A stretch of 26,759 nucleotides of DNA from a virus, in the IMG/VR virus record IMGVR_UViG_3300008963_000027, positions 1-26,759 of that record, one strand, 5' to 3'. Position numbers and translations under genes: made by a program. This document shows, piece after piece, positions 6,832 through 15,467 of the stretch (position 1 is the first letter of the stretch; each line of letters begins with the position of its first letter). The notes under the pieces are model-generated. The model made no database searches, was not told the DNA's origin, and saw nothing but the letters and a program-made list of their open reading frames with translations.

Positions 6832-7929
6832 TTAAAGCCCTGCTAAACGCTTCAGGTCGATCACGTTTGACTGTGATTCATTGTCCTGATTTGTCTGGGC
6901 AGTTTTATCTCCAGTAACCTCACGAACAGATTCAGTAACAGTTTGTTTTTTGGACTTCTTGTTACCATTCTCTGCCAGCACGGCTGGAAGATATTTGTCA
7001 AATGTCTTACGCAACCGTGAGGTCTGGACATTTTCTAGCAAATTCTTCATGACTTCTTGCTTCTCTTCATTTAGAGGAGCAAGCAACTCTTCCATAACAG
7101 CGTTACGTTTGTTGCCTTCTTCAATCATGCGAATTCTGCGTTCTTTTGACTCAACAATTTGAGTTTGTTTTTTCATGGTTTCGGTGGCCTCGGCCAACTT
7201 CTGATCTTTATCAGCAAGGATCTTCTTTAGTTCACGCATCTCAGCATTTTCGTTGAGATGTGTTGTACCAAATTCAGATGCAAATGCCTCAAAGATACGG
7301 CGACCAAAGGTGTTCTCACGAGCAGCTTTGATATCCTCTTTAAGTTGTCCAAGTTCAGCTTTAAGATGCTTGGCAACAGCCTGACTCATTTTGCCAGAAC
7401 TCTCTTGAACGAATTTCTTCTTGAGTGTTTCTAGCTTATCCCGAGCCTCAGAAACTAAACGAACACGTGTTTCCACGACTGCTTGTTTGTCTTTCTGGAA
7501 CTCGGCAATTTCTTCAGCCAGTGCACGAGTGACAAAGCTTTCCATTTTGGAAATTGCTTTCTCTTGTGTGCCACGTTCTTCACGTAGTTCGCCAATTTCT
7601 TCAGCAAGTTTAGAAACCATAAAGTCGTTAAACTTCGTGGCATTTTCTTTTAACTTACTGTTGAAACGGACGCGGTCTTCAGCCAAGGCTTTCTTTTCTT
7701 CCTTGACAGCTTGGACCTCACTAGTGATGCCGTCTGTAACCATGCGATCTAATGCTTCCACCATTACCTGTTTGTCATGCTCGTACTTTCCTGCAAACTC
7801 CTCACGAAGTTCTGCACGGATTTCATTACGAGCCTCATTAAGTTTAGCTTCCCAAGCTTCGGAGATCTCTTGGCGAGTGTCTTCGTTGATTAGGTCGCTG
7901 TCTAGTAATGGCTTGATAGCATCTAACAT
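6832..7929 (-). CDS. gp22: Prohead scaffold protein gp22
   Basis: A 365-residue, highly charged, almost entirely helical protein: long Glu/Lys/Arg/Ala-rich heptad stretches from residue 20 to about 300. It fits the T4 scaffold (gp22), the main component of the prohead core around which gp23 assembles and which gp21 later degrades. It lies between gp21 and gp23 exactly as in T4, 10 bases after gp21. Several L-x-E or I-x-E tripeptides that could serve as protease sites occur along the chain. The last 60 residues are low-complexity and polar (NGNKKSKKQ, then TAQTNQDNESQSN), ending in a short hydrophobic tail (VIDLKRLAGL). No enzymatic motif is present. The call rests on gene order and composition more than on residue identity. 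Confidence 0.88.
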   Translation of the reverse strand: MLDAIKPLLDSDLINEDTRQEISEAWEAKLNEARNEIRAELREEFAGKYEHDKQVMVEALDRMVTDGITSEVQAVKEEKKALAEDRVRFNSKLKENATKFNDFMVSKLAEEIGELREERGTQEKAISKMESFVTRALAEEIAEFQKDKQAVVETRVRLVSEARDKLETLKKKFVQESSGKMSQAVAKHLKAELGQLKEDIKAARENTFGRRIFEAFASEFGTTHLNENAEMRELKKILADKDQKLAEATETMKKQTQIVESKERRIRMIEEGNKRNAVMEELLAPLNEEKQEVMKNLLENVQTSRLRKTFDKYLPAVLAENGNKKSKKQTVTESVREVTGDKTAQTNQDNESQSNVIDLKRLAGL

Positions 7930-7939
7930 GCGTTTCTCC

Positions 7940-8566
7940 CTAGATTTTCAAATCCTTGATTAGGCGAATTACTTCGCTTTTCAAGTATTTTTGAACTTTG
8001 TTGTCCATTCCAGCTTCCTTTCCCATTTCCAACAACTTATGACCATTCTTCATATTAAGAAGACCTTCATAAATTGCCGTTGGATATGCGTTAGGAGCAC
8101 TGGGCTGGGCTACTACATCAACAGTGACTATTTCAAAGTCACTGACATGTCCTGTTGTGTTGTCAACATTACCGCTTCCACGGCTTGAAACACCCAATTT
8201 AACTCCGGATTGAAGCATTGTTTTAACCAGTTCACCCATGGGCGTTGGCAAAACTTTTAGTTTGCCGTAACCATTGGGTCCGTCCATCCACATCTCTGTA
8301 ATCATGTGTGACACACGATCAAGATTGATTTTTAGATCATCTGGATGGTCAACTTCACCTAATACAGAGTTTCCGCTCGTAATTTCTTCGTTAAGAGTTT
8401 TTACTGCTGTATCAATTTCATTGACTGGATAAACACGCTCATTGGCATTTTTTACACCACCTTGGATGCAAATGCCTTTCATATACAAACTCTTGCCATT
8501 ATCTGCATCCTCAAGTACAATCTGGGCTGCATCGAATGTGAGGTGTTCTTTCAAATAATGACTCAT
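7940..8566 (-). CDS. gp21: Prohead core protease gp21
   Basis: A 208-residue serine protease of the T4 gp21 (U9/S80-type) family. It cleaves scaffold and capsid proteins at L-x-E/I-x-E sites before DNA packaging. The catalytic His is in GEVDHPDD (His74) and the catalytic Ser is in KLGVSSRGSG (Ser127 or 128). The following FEIVTVDVVAQPSAPNA is the conserved strand and loop of herpesvirus-type assemblin folds. The substrate-edge segment NANERVYP near residue 40 is also typical ('N-x-R-x-Y'). Length matches T4 gp21 (about 212 residues). The start has AAGGA overlapping the stop region of the preceding gene. It lies between the gp67-like core protein and gp22, the T4 order. Confidence 0.93.
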   Translation of the reverse strand: MSHYLKEHLTFDAAQIVLEDADNGKSLYMKGICIQGGVKNANERVYPVNEIDTAVKTLNEEITSGNSVLGEVDHPDDLKINLDRVSHMITEMWMDGPNGYGKLKVLPTPMGELVKTMLQSGVKLGVSSRGSGNVDNTTGHVSDFEIVTVDVVAQPSAPNAYPTAIYEGLLNMKNGHKLLEMGKEAGMDNKVQKYLKSEVIRLIKDLKI

Positions 8567-8575
8567 TTGATATCC

Positions 8576-9313
8576 TTAGTTAAATGTGCTTTTTGTGTTG
8601 ACTTCGCTTGGCTCTGAGTCTGTTGCAGTTGGTGCTTTGTCAAGCTTATCAACGTGCGTGGTATGACCCATGTCCTTTGCGTCAGGTGCGTTGCGGCCTT
8701 TTTCGTCGCTGTCACCCAACTTGAATGGGTCAGCGTCGATGCCTTTGGCACCTGAGTTTGCAGCTACTGTGCTTTTGTCATGCACAAAGCTTTCTTCTGA
8801 ATCTTTTGCTTTAGGAGCGGCTTCAAGTTCAAGGGCTTCGTCAAGTTCAAGCGTTTCGTCTTCCATGTCGCTTGGCTCGTCACCCATTTCTTCTGTGTCT
8901 TCCATGTCGCCCATGTCTTGTACTGATTCTTCGCCTTCTTCAGAAGTCATTAATGTTTCAAACTCAGCCATTAGTTCGTTAAGTTTGTCCTCAACATCAA
9001 CTACACGGTCTTCAAGTTCTTCAACTTCTTCCTCGGCGTCATCACCGTTATCAGTATCTTCCATGTCTCCAAGGTCCATATCATCTTCTTCGGAATCATC
9101 TTCCGAATCCATTGACATGCCCTCTTCATCACTTTCGATATCAGTTATAAAGTCATCAGCAGCGTCGCCACCGAGTTCTTCTGTGTCCTCTTCGGACATG
9201 AGGTTTTCGTAAATGTCACGACTTTTTTCCACGACAATTTCGTGAAATAGTTCGCGAGCTTTTGCCTCTTCATCATTGATCACGTATTCGATCAGACGTT
9301 CAAACTTTTCCAT
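8576..9313 (-). CDS. Acidic prohead core protein, gp67-like
   Basis: A 245-residue, extremely acidic protein. The first 45 residues (MEKFERLIEYVINDEEAKAR, then ELFHEIVVEKS) match the layout of T4 gp67, a minor prohead core protein whose N-terminus is a short amphipathic helix followed by an acidic tail. From about residue 45 to 150 almost every second residue is Asp or Glu, with repeated GDMEDTE-type units and a helical segment (EELEDRVVDVEDKLNELMAE). An L-x-E site that gp21 could use occurs near residue 161 (LELEAAP). T4 gp67 has only 80 residues, so this is an enlarged form or a gp67/gp68 combination. GGAGGA lies 5 bases before the ATG. Gene order (20, here, 21, 22, 23) supports the call. 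Confidence 0.7.
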   Translation of the reverse strand: MEKFERLIEYVINDEEAKARELFHEIVVEKSRDIYENLMSEEDTEELGGDAADDFITDIESDEEGMSMDSEDDSEEDDMDLGDMEDTDNGDDAEEEVEELEDRVVDVEDKLNELMAEFETLMTSEEGEESVQDMGDMEDTEEMGDEPSDMEDETLELDEALELEAAPKAKDSEESFVHDKSTVAANSGAKGIDADPFKLGDSDEKGRNAPDAKDMGHTTHVDKLDKAPTATDSEPSEVNTKSTFN

Positions 9314-9344
9314 TAGATCCTCCAGATATGGCTCGTCTTGATAT

Positions 9345-9352
9345 TATTTACA
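9345..9352 (-). promoter_or_regulatory. Late-promoter variant TGTAAATA upstream of the gp67-gp21-gp22-gp23 run
   Basis: One mismatch from TATAAATA on the minus strand. The predicted start near 9339 gives a leader of about 26 bases carrying GGAGGA. No other late octamer was seen between here and gp23, so this may drive the whole head-assembly run. Confidence 0.5.
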
Positions 9353-9437
9353 AAAATGTTACATAAAACGGGTGTTTAGGGCATATTTTTGTAAAAAAAT
9401 AATGTTTTAGCGGGATATTATTGATTTTTGTAGAAAA

Positions 9438-9671
9438 TTACAGTTCCATTGCAGATTCTGCGTCACCACCAGATTGGGAGTATTGTTTTTTTATACGCTC
9501 AACTTTTTGTTGTTCCTCATATGCACGAACATCTTGCATTCGTCGGAGTTTATTGATTTGCATTAGCGTTAGTCGACTTTTTCTAAGATCATCAAGTCCT
9601 ATTGTACTGTTATCATCTTCAATATCTTGAAAATCATCAGGGGGCAAATCAAACATTTCATTTAAATTCAT
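9438..9671 (-). CDS. Small conserved-type hypothetical protein in the head cluster
   Basis: A 77-residue protein that I cannot assign. The first third is acidic (FDLPPDDFQDIEDDNSTIGL). The rest is a charged amphipathic helix (LRKSRLTLMQINKLRRMQDV, then YEEQQKVERIKKQY), followed by a short glycine/serine tail. The mix of acidic head and long helix resembles small prohead core proteins, and it sits where T4 carries 67 and 68. It could therefore be a gp68 counterpart, but no residue-level match is evident. There is no Shine-Dalgarno sequence. Instead an AATAAATA octamer ends 5 bases before the ATG, so its transcript may be leaderless. A second Met at residue 6 is an alternative start, also without a ribosome site. 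Confidence 0.6.
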   Translation of the reverse strand: MNLNEMFDLPPDDFQDIEDDNSTIGLDDLRKSRLTLMQINKLRRMQDVRAYEEQQKVERIKKQYSQSGGDAESAMEL

Positions 9672-9676
9672 AATAA

Positions 9677-9684
9677 TATTTATT
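9677..9684 (-). promoter_or_regulatory. Late-promoter variant AATAAATA abutting the 77-aa gene
   Basis: One mismatch from TATAAATA on the minus strand. With T4 spacing the first transcribed base is 9671, the A of the start codon. Confidence 0.4.
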
Positions 9685-9718
9685 CTTTTATTGATATAAA
9701 ATTTGTCTGGTGTTAGGT

Positions 9719-11182
9719 CTAACCTACAGAATTCTCAAGTGTTATTTCTAATAATTTTTGTGCTTCTACTGCAAACTCCATTGGCAACTCTCTGAAAACT
9801 TCTTTACAAAATCCATTGACAATCATAGAAACTGCGTCTTCTGCTGATATGCCTCTAGACAAACAATATAGAATTTGATCTTCGCCGATTTTAGAGGTAG
9901 TTGCTTCATGTTCTAATTGTGCAGTACTATTATTGATATCAAGATATGGAAAAGTATGAGCACCACAAGTATCACTCATCAACATAGAATCACATTGTGA
10001 GTAATTTCTTGCGTTCTCTGCAGTTGGTGCCACCCTCACAAGACCACGATATACTTGAGTACCTTCGTCTGCTGATATTCCCTTTGACACAATTGTACTA
10101 TTGGTATTTTTACCAAGATGAATCATTTTTGTGCCAGTATCTGCTTGCTGTCGCATCCGACTTACTGCAACACTATAAAACTCGCCCGTTGAGTTGTCTC
10201 CTTTTAGCACAACAGAAGGATACTTCCACGTTATAGCAGAGCCGGTTTCTACTTGTGTCCAAGATATCTTTGAATTATCACCTTTACACATCCCTCGTTT
10301 AGTAACGAAGTTATATACACCACCCTTTCCCTCTTTATCACCGGGGTACCAGTTTTGAACAGTAGAATACTTTATTTGGGCGTTATCTAATGCAACCAAC
10401 TCAACGACTGCAGCGTGTAGTTGGTGTTCATCTCTCATTGGTGCTGTGCAACCTTCTAGGTATGAAACGGTTGCAGAATCTTCGGCTATAATAAGAGTTC
10501 TCTCAAACTGTCCTGTATTGGCTGCATTAATTCTAAAGTATGTTGATAACTCCATTGGACATTTCACACCCTTTGGAATATAAACAAATGAACCATCTGT
10601 AAAAACAGCAGAGTTAAGTGCTGCAAAGAAGTTATCATTATGTGGTATAACTGTTCCCAGATATTCCTTTACCAATTCTGGATGCTCTTGTACAGCCTCG
10701 CTCATTGAGCAGAATATAATACCTTTCTCTGCTAATTTTTCTTTATACGACGTAGCCACAGACACAGAATCAAAAACAGCATCCACTGCAACGTTAGTCA
10801 CCCCTGCCAACATTTCTTGCTCATATAAAGGAATACCTAACTTGTCATAAGTGGCTTTTATCTCAGGATCTATATCATCTAGGCTTTCTGGGCGGTCTGC
10901 ATCTGATTTTGGGGCTGAGAAATAAGAAATTGCCTGATAATCAATTGGGTCATAATGTACATACTGCCAATTAGGATGTTCCATTTTTAACCAATTTCTA
11001 TAAGCGGTTAATCTCCATTCCAATAACCATTCGGGTTCATTCTTTTTTGCAGATATAAAACGTATTACATCTTCATTTAATCCGGGTTCAATGGTATCTT
11101 GATCAATATCAGTAAAGAACCCTGCTTCATATCCTTTACCGGAAAAATCTTCTAGCGTGGTTGCGGCTGTTACATCTGCCAT
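9719..11182 (-). CDS. sufB: SufB, Fe-S cluster assembly scaffold subunit
   Basis: A full-length 487-residue SufB (E. coli SufB has 495). It is the cysteine-bearing subunit of the SufBC2D scaffold, which receives sulfur from SufS/SufE and builds Fe-S clusters. Hallmark segments are all present: [73 protein letters not shown] and CGAHTFPY. The functional residues of E. coli SufB (Cys405, His433, Glu434) have counterparts here at Cys397 (QCDSML), His425 and Glu426 (EHEATTS), with the same 29-residue spacing. The gene therefore looks active. The start chosen (ATG at 11180-11182) has a perfect AGGAGG 7 bases upstream; an in-frame ATG at 11269 overlaps the portal stop. No sufC, sufD or sufS is nearby, so it would depend on host partners. 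It is inserted between gp20 and the prohead core genes. Confidence 0.96.
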   Translation of the reverse strand: MADVTAATTLEDFSGKGYEAGFFTDIDQDTIEPGLNEDVIRFISAKKNEPEWLLEWRLTAYRNWLKMEHPNWQYVHYDPIDYQAISYFSAPKSDADRPESLDDIDPEIKATYDKLGIPLYEQEMLAGVTNVAVDAVFDSVSVATSYKEKLAEKGIIFCSMSEAVQEHPELVKEYLGTVIPHNDNFFAALNSAVFTDGSFVYIPKGVKCPMELSTYFRINAANTGQFERTLIIAEDSATVSYLEGCTAPMRDEHQLHAAVVELVALDNAQIKYSTVQNWYPGDKEGKGGVYNFVTKRGMCKGDNSKISWTQVETGSAITWKYPSVVLKGDNSTGEFYSVAVSRMRQQADTGTKMIHLGKNTNSTIVSKGISADEGTQVYRGLVRVAPTAENARNYSQCDSMLMSDTCGAHTFPYLDINNSTAQLEHEATTSKIGEDQILYCLSRGISAEDAVSMIVNGFCKEVFRELPMEFAVEAQKLLEITLENSVG

Positions 11183-11218
11183 CCTTTCGCCTCCTGTATG
11201 GTGTTGATGGAAATTTTG

Positions 11219-11277
11219 CGTTTCATTTGTTGAAACGTAAATGACTTGTAGATGAAACGAAAAAATCAAGTTTCATC
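11219..11277 (-). promoter_or_regulatory. Alternative hairpins in the gp20-sufB junction
   Basis: Four related arms occur in order on the minus strand. A is GATGAAAC (11277-11270, the end of the portal gene), B is CGTTTCATC (11259-11251), C is CGTTTCA (11237-11231) and D is TGAAACG (11225-11219). A:B forms 8 bp and C:D 7 bp. Equally, B:D forms 7 bp and A:C 6 bp, so two exclusive folds exist. D ends 23 bases before the sufB AGGAGG. A switch controlling read-through or sufB translation is possible but unproven. Confidence 0.45.
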
Positions 11278-13023
11278 TGGTTCTGCATCACCGCCTACGT
11301 CATCTCCACCTTCTAGATCAAGATCATCGCCTTCTAAATCAAGATCAAGGTCATCAGCGGTTTCAAGGTCACTATCCATGTCACCCGGCATCATTCCTAC
11401 TGAACGCAAATCTTGGCCAGATGCTTCTGCTGGTTCTGATTCGCTTTGTTCTTCTGCCCACAGTTGTTCGTTTTCTACTAATTCTTCTTCGGTTAGACCT
11501 AAGAAACGTTTTAGGGCAAATCTTTTGCTGATGTATCCCAAACCTTCAACACTCTGGAATGCATTGATCCTAGTATTATCAAGTTCAGCCTGACGATAAC
11601 TTGCAAAGTTTTGTGGCGGAGTAAATGATAAGTTGAATAAGCTTGCATCAATATTGAACCCTCTCCAACGAAGGAACATTTTGAATTCATCATCTAGTTT
11701 TTGTATTATTAACCGTTGTAGTCGCTGACAATACTGATTAAATCTATGCTCTTGTATTAAGGCAGTTCCCAAACGACCGTCATTTGAAGTTCTTTCTGAA
11801 TCTTCAGGTCCAGTTGGAAGATAACTTGATGGAACACGAAGTCCTCGTGCTAACTTGTTGTTAAAATACTTAAGATCATCAATCTCGCCCAAATTCTGGC
11901 CGCCGGGAAGTACATCAACTGAACTTCCTCGTCCGTCTGCTGATTGTGGGAAGAAATAATCCTCGTGTGTTGACAGAGGATTATAACTTGAGTCTAATAC
12001 CTGATCACCACCACCATCATTTGTAGGAATCCTACGTTGGTGAATCTCATTTTTAATTCTTTCAACAAACTGCATAGCCAAATGACTTGGCATATCGCCG
12101 GTATCTATCTTAAATACTCTGCGTTCTGGTGCACGTTGAACACGGTAAATTAATATAGCATCCTCAAGTAATTCCTTTTGCTTGAATACTTTGAATACCA
12201 TTTCTAGTATGCTCTGACCAAACGGCCAGTACATATCAAGTCCTTCAGACAAACTCATATGCACAACGTGCTCAGCGTCAAGGCACATTTCATTCGCTGT
12301 AGTAGAAAATCTTCCTTCTTGACCTAATGGGGCATTGGGAACAGTTCTGTTATACTGGCTTTGATAACCACCGGAAGTTGGTGTTACCTGATAATCCGTA
12401 GTTGTTTTTGGTGCAACAGTTAAATTCTGAAAGTTTGGATTAATGTCTTGAATAACATATTGTTCTGGACGCTTGCCTTCACTTTCATTGACGATTACTC
12501 GGTTGACTTTTGTCATATCAACCCAGTACATCTCAAATGTTTCTGGGTCTCTTACAAATACCTGATCACCATACTTGATAGTGTTACGAAACAGTTTAAA
12601 AATTCGTTGGTCTAATTTATTGATCTTGCACCACTGCTGAAGTTGCTTTTTGATTATATCAACTTCATTGTCGGTTGGATCATCCATGTAATTTACTTCA
12701 AATGGAGTACCATTCTGGTCATTCTCTTGAGTACAAAATTCTGCCAAAATATCTAAACAAGCATTGATCTCTGCATCCATGTCCATGTTTTCATATTGGT
12801 TATATCTTTCAACACGGTTAGGGTGTCCAGTATAAACTTCTGGTAATCGGCTTTGGTAATTTCTAAAAGATACATCTGAACCTGAGGTAGATCCACCATA
12901 TCCGGTTCCGTAATTTATACCTCGGTTGTTGTTTCCAGATATTGGACTTAAGTTTCCACCGGGATCTGCTACTTTAAAGTATTTTTTCCAGCCACCACTG
13001 CTGGTTTTTGTCATTTTGGCCAT
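11266..13023 (-). CDS. gp20: Portal vertex protein gp20
   Basis: A 585-residue portal protein. It forms the dodecameric ring at the capsid vertex through which DNA is packaged and which joins head to neck. Family segments of T4 gp20 are clear: [50 protein letters not shown], then [40 protein letters not shown], and [20 protein letters not shown] with LRVPSSYL. The C-terminus is acidic and repetitive ([20 protein letters not shown]). The length compares with 524 in T4; most of the excess is in the N-terminal glycine-rich and C-terminal acidic tails. There is no ribosome site. A late-like GGTAAATA ends 5 bases before the ATG. The gene is separated from the head-core genes by sufB. Confidence 0.96.
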   Translation of the reverse strand: MAKMTKTSSGGWKKYFKVADPGGNLSPISGNNNRGINYGTGYGGSTSGSDVSFRNYQSRLPEVYTGHPNRVERYNQYENMDMDAEINACLDILAEFCTQENDQNGTPFEVNYMDDPTDNEVDIIKKQLQQWCKINKLDQRIFKLFRNTIKYGDQVFVRDPETFEMYWVDMTKVNRVIVNESEGKRPEQYVIQDINPNFQNLTVAPKTTTDYQVTPTSGGYQSQYNRTVPNAPLGQEGRFSTTANEMCLDAEHVVHMSLSEGLDMYWPFGQSILEMVFKVFKQKELLEDAILIYRVQRAPERRVFKIDTGDMPSHLAMQFVERIKNEIHQRRIPTNDGGGDQVLDSSYNPLSTHEDYFFPQSADGRGSSVDVLPGGQNLGEIDDLKYFNNKLARGLRVPSSYLPTGPEDSERTSNDGRLGTALIQEHRFNQYCQRLQRLIIQKLDDEFKMFLRWRGFNIDASLFNLSFTPPQNFASYRQAELDNTRINAFQSVEGLGYISKRFALKRFLGLTEEELVENEQLWAEEQSESEPAEASGQDLRSVGMMPGDMDSDLETADDLDLDLEGDDLDLEGGDDVGGDAEPDET

Positions 13024-13028
13024 GTTTT

Positions 13029-13036
13029 TATTTACC
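13029..13036 (-). promoter_or_regulatory. Degenerate late-promoter-like site before gp20
   Basis: GGTAAATA on the minus strand, two mismatches from TATAAATA. The T4 spacing rule puts the first transcribed base on the A of the gp20 start codon (13023). Weak by itself; listed because the geometry repeats at three other genes. Confidence 0.25.
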
Positions 13037-13037
13037 G

Positions 13038-15401
13038 TTATGCATATGAGTTCTGTAGGATTTTACTCATAATGCTGTTGTTTGATTCTGAAACTCTGAT
13101 TAAACTGTCTAATTTTGTAGTTTGATCCTGAATACTTCTCAACTGTTCTCGTAAATTGCGATTTAGTGTTTGAGTTTGTTCGTTTGGACTGTTGTCATTG
13201 ACAGGAGATGTCATATTATTTGACAGTGTTTCAATGCCATCAACAAAAGTATTTGTCATATTATTAATATCAGTCATATATGTCATGACATTATTAAAAC
13301 CACTACTAATATTATCAAATGAATTTAAAGTGCCACCAAGGTTATTAGTGAATCCATCTATGATATTTTCAAAATTTCCTAATCCACTTAGAGATACAGG
13401 AATTGAATCACCATCAGGAAGTGGGACTACAGCCTCAGTACCGTGCATTAACGACAGATATCCCGAATCAGGGCCTGTACTAATCCCGCCTGTGCGATAA
13501 GAGCTTATTTCATCCAACCCAATCTCAAGTTGCTTAGATATTTCTTCAGCAACCTGATCTTTATATTGTCTACCAGCAGATGCTTCGTCATGTTTGTCTA
13601 AACCTAAGTATCTCTGGGCGAGAGCACTTATTAGCGTTGTGTCTTCATTTCTTTCTGATAGATTGGTGTCTAAATCTACTCCCGGTATTCCTCTAACAAT
13701 GCGTCTGGCAGTATTGCCTTCCGGGTCGCCGGGCCCAGAGAACAAATCTTTAGCTGTGATTGTACTTTTGGTTTTTAAAGCATCAATTAGGCTTCCAACA
13801 ACGCGGCCTTCTTGTGTCTCATATGCTGTTTTTCCCGACGCTGAAAACTCTACTTTACCACTGCCCATTATTGATGGGGATTCTGGTATGGCGTCCATTC
13901 CTGCTGTAGATCCGCTAAGAAAATTAGCACCTGCTGCTTGTTCGCCTTCTTCTCTGCCGATAAACGGCATTGTTTCTAGTAACTCAACAACACTTCGTGT
14001 GACTCCTGCAAAACTTTCCATCATTGCCGTTGCAGGTGCCACACCGTCTTGTACCATAGCCTGAAGTGCATCACGTGTATCCATTTGAGCAATTCTTAAG
14101 TCTGTGCTCATTCCGACTAAACTGTTTTGTTGTTCAGTAGTGTCTTCTTGTGCAAGATAAGCTTCTTTCATCCTCTCAGTAAGATTTCCTTGTGCACTGT
14201 TTAAAGCATCTGCACCTTCAGAAAATTGACCCATAGCTTGATCAAATGAACCTGTCAACCCCAGCACAAGATCTCTGTTTGCTGATTCTCCTAAACTCGT
14301 TACAAAATCTTCAACAAATTGGATTGGATCGGTGACACCTTCAGCCAAATCCGTGGCTTGCTTAAGTGCTTCGCCGCGTGTTCTGACCATAAGCTGTGTG
14401 GCTTCTTCGCCTACTACGAAGCCTGTTATTAATGATCTAAGACCTTTTTCAGCACCCGGGAATTCTTCTGCTATAAGGCCAAACATCCGCTCTATTTGCT
14501 CAGCACGTTCCTCTTCTCCACTATTTCTGAGTTGCAACATTTTTGCACGAAATTGTTGATCACGACGAGCAGCTATTATATTTTCCTCTAACTGGTCCCT
14601 CTGAATACCAGTGGCACGGGTGAGTGCATCAACAGTTTTTAAGTATTCTTCTGAAGAATCAGTTAACTGGCGTGTGCTTCGGCTCTGTGTCATCCCAACT
14701 TGAGATTGTAATGCAATATAATCTACCATTGCCTCATTCATCTCAGGCACGGTATACCCAAGCATCATAAATTCTCTACGAAGGTTTGTTTGTGTAATCC
14801 CAGCGGCAATCTCTCCTAATTGGTTGGTCGCTTCACCAACTGTTGGAGCGAATTTGGATAGTTCCTGACGATTATTCGCTATCATCTGGGTGAACTGGTC
14901 AAGTTGTTCAATACCCATTGTAAATTTTTGAAGGTTTTCAAAAACTTGATCAAGACCACCAGCGGTAGCTGCACCAGATTTAGCTAAGTCTTGATAGCTA
15001 CTATAAAGAGTGTCGCCCTGTTCAGCAGCAGCCTGTAAGTAATTTGACATACCTCTTATTGCAACCGAGGCAATTCCTGCAGCTTTTCCCAGTCCCGGAA
15101 TTGCAAAGACCAAACCAGATAATACCGAACTTAGAGAATCTAGAGAGTCGTTAAATGAAGACGCACCCTGATCACCACGGTACATTGATCTACCTAAATC
15201 AGTGGCGGTTCTTCCTAATTTATTGAACGCTCCTTTGAGATCATTGGTTTCTTTAGTGGCTTGTTTAAGTTTGTCTTTGAGTTTGTCCATCTCATCATAG
15301 ACTTCTTTGCTGACATCTTTGCCACGTTTTTGTGCCTCATTAACCTCTTCCATTAAATCTGCAAGACGGGCTAAAATATCTTGTACTTCTCTTTCATCCA
15401 T
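13038..15401 (-). CDS. Tail tape-measure protein (gp29-like role)
   Basis: A 787-residue protein. The N-terminal 70 residues are a charged coiled coil (MDEREVQDILARLADLMEEV and on). A small hydrophobic segment follows near residues 90-120 (SVLSGLVFAIPGLGKAAGIA), then long helical stretches. The C-terminal third carries a loop typical of tape measures, GGISTGPDSGYLSLMHGTEA followed by VVPLP. The last 50 residues form another coiled coil (REQLRSIQDQTTKLDSLIRV). Tape-measure proteins set tail length and reach into the host envelope. T4 gp29 has 590 residues. The place beside the gp26/gp51 pair fits, because tape measures usually neighbour their chaperones. The upstream region has TATAGG about 10 bases before the ATG and a CATAAATA octamer. 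Confidence 0.8.
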   Translation of the reverse strand: MDEREVQDILARLADLMEEVNEAQKRGKDVSKEVYDEMDKLKDKLKQATKETNDLKGAFNKLGRTATDLGRSMYRGDQGASSFNDSLDSLSSVLSGLVFAIPGLGKAAGIASVAIRGMSNYLQAAAEQGDTLYSSYQDLAKSGAATAGGLDQVFENLQKFTMGIEQLDQFTQMIANNRQELSKFAPTVGEATNQLGEIAAGITQTNLRREFMMLGYTVPEMNEAMVDYIALQSQVGMTQSRSTRQLTDSSEEYLKTVDALTRATGIQRDQLEENIIAARRDQQFRAKMLQLRNSGEEERAEQIERMFGLIAEEFPGAEKGLRSLITGFVVGEEATQLMVRTRGEALKQATDLAEGVTDPIQFVEDFVTSLGESANRDLVLGLTGSFDQAMGQFSEGADALNSAQGNLTERMKEAYLAQEDTTEQQNSLVGMSTDLRIAQMDTRDALQAMVQDGVAPATAMMESFAGVTRSVVELLETMPFIGREEGEQAAGANFLSGSTAGMDAIPESPSIMGSGKVEFSASGKTAYETQEGRVVGSLIDALKTKSTITAKDLFSGPGDPEGNTARRIVRGIPGVDLDTNLSERNEDTTLISALAQRYLGLDKHDEASAGRQYKDQVAEEISKQLEIGLDEISSYRTGGISTGPDSGYLSLMHGTEAVVPLPDGDSIPVSLSGLGNFENIIDGFTNNLGGTLNSFDNISSGFNNVMTYMTDINNMTNTFVDGIETLSNNMTSPVNDNSPNEQTQTLNRNLREQLRSIQDQTTKLDSLIRVSESNNSIMSKILQNSYA

Positions 15402-15425
15402 TTTGATTGACCTATAATATGCGTA

Positions 15426-15433
15426 TATAAATA
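15426..15433 (+). promoter_or_regulatory. T4-type late promoter for gp26
   Basis: A perfect TATAAATA on the plus strand. The predicted start near 15439 gives a leader of about 29 bases with AAGGA before the ATG at 15468. It lies face to face with the octamer of the tape-measure gene. Confidence 0.75.
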
Positions 15434-15450
15434 ACTGATATATCTTATTT

Positions 15451-15458
15451 TATTTATG
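15451..15458 (-). promoter_or_regulatory. Late-promoter variant CATAAATA for the tape-measure gene
   Basis: One mismatch from TATAAATA on the minus strand. The predicted start near 15445 gives a leader of about 44 bases to the ATG at 15401. It overlaps the predicted leader of gp26 on the other strand. Confidence 0.45.
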
Positions 15459-15467
15459 GAAGGAAAT

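Noticed and set aside
7421-7963. 180-residue plus-strand frame opposite gp22
   Set aside because: It is an antisense shadow of the charged scaffold gene, with no ribosome site or family signal.
8670-9212. 180-residue serine-rich plus-strand frame
   Set aside because: It is the antisense shadow of the Asp/Glu-rich gp67-like gene (GAA/GAT read backwards gives Ser codons).
11183-11269. N-terminal extension of SufB to the ATG overlapping the gp20 stop
   Set aside because: The internal ATG has a perfect AGGAGG, and SufB proteins start near this point.
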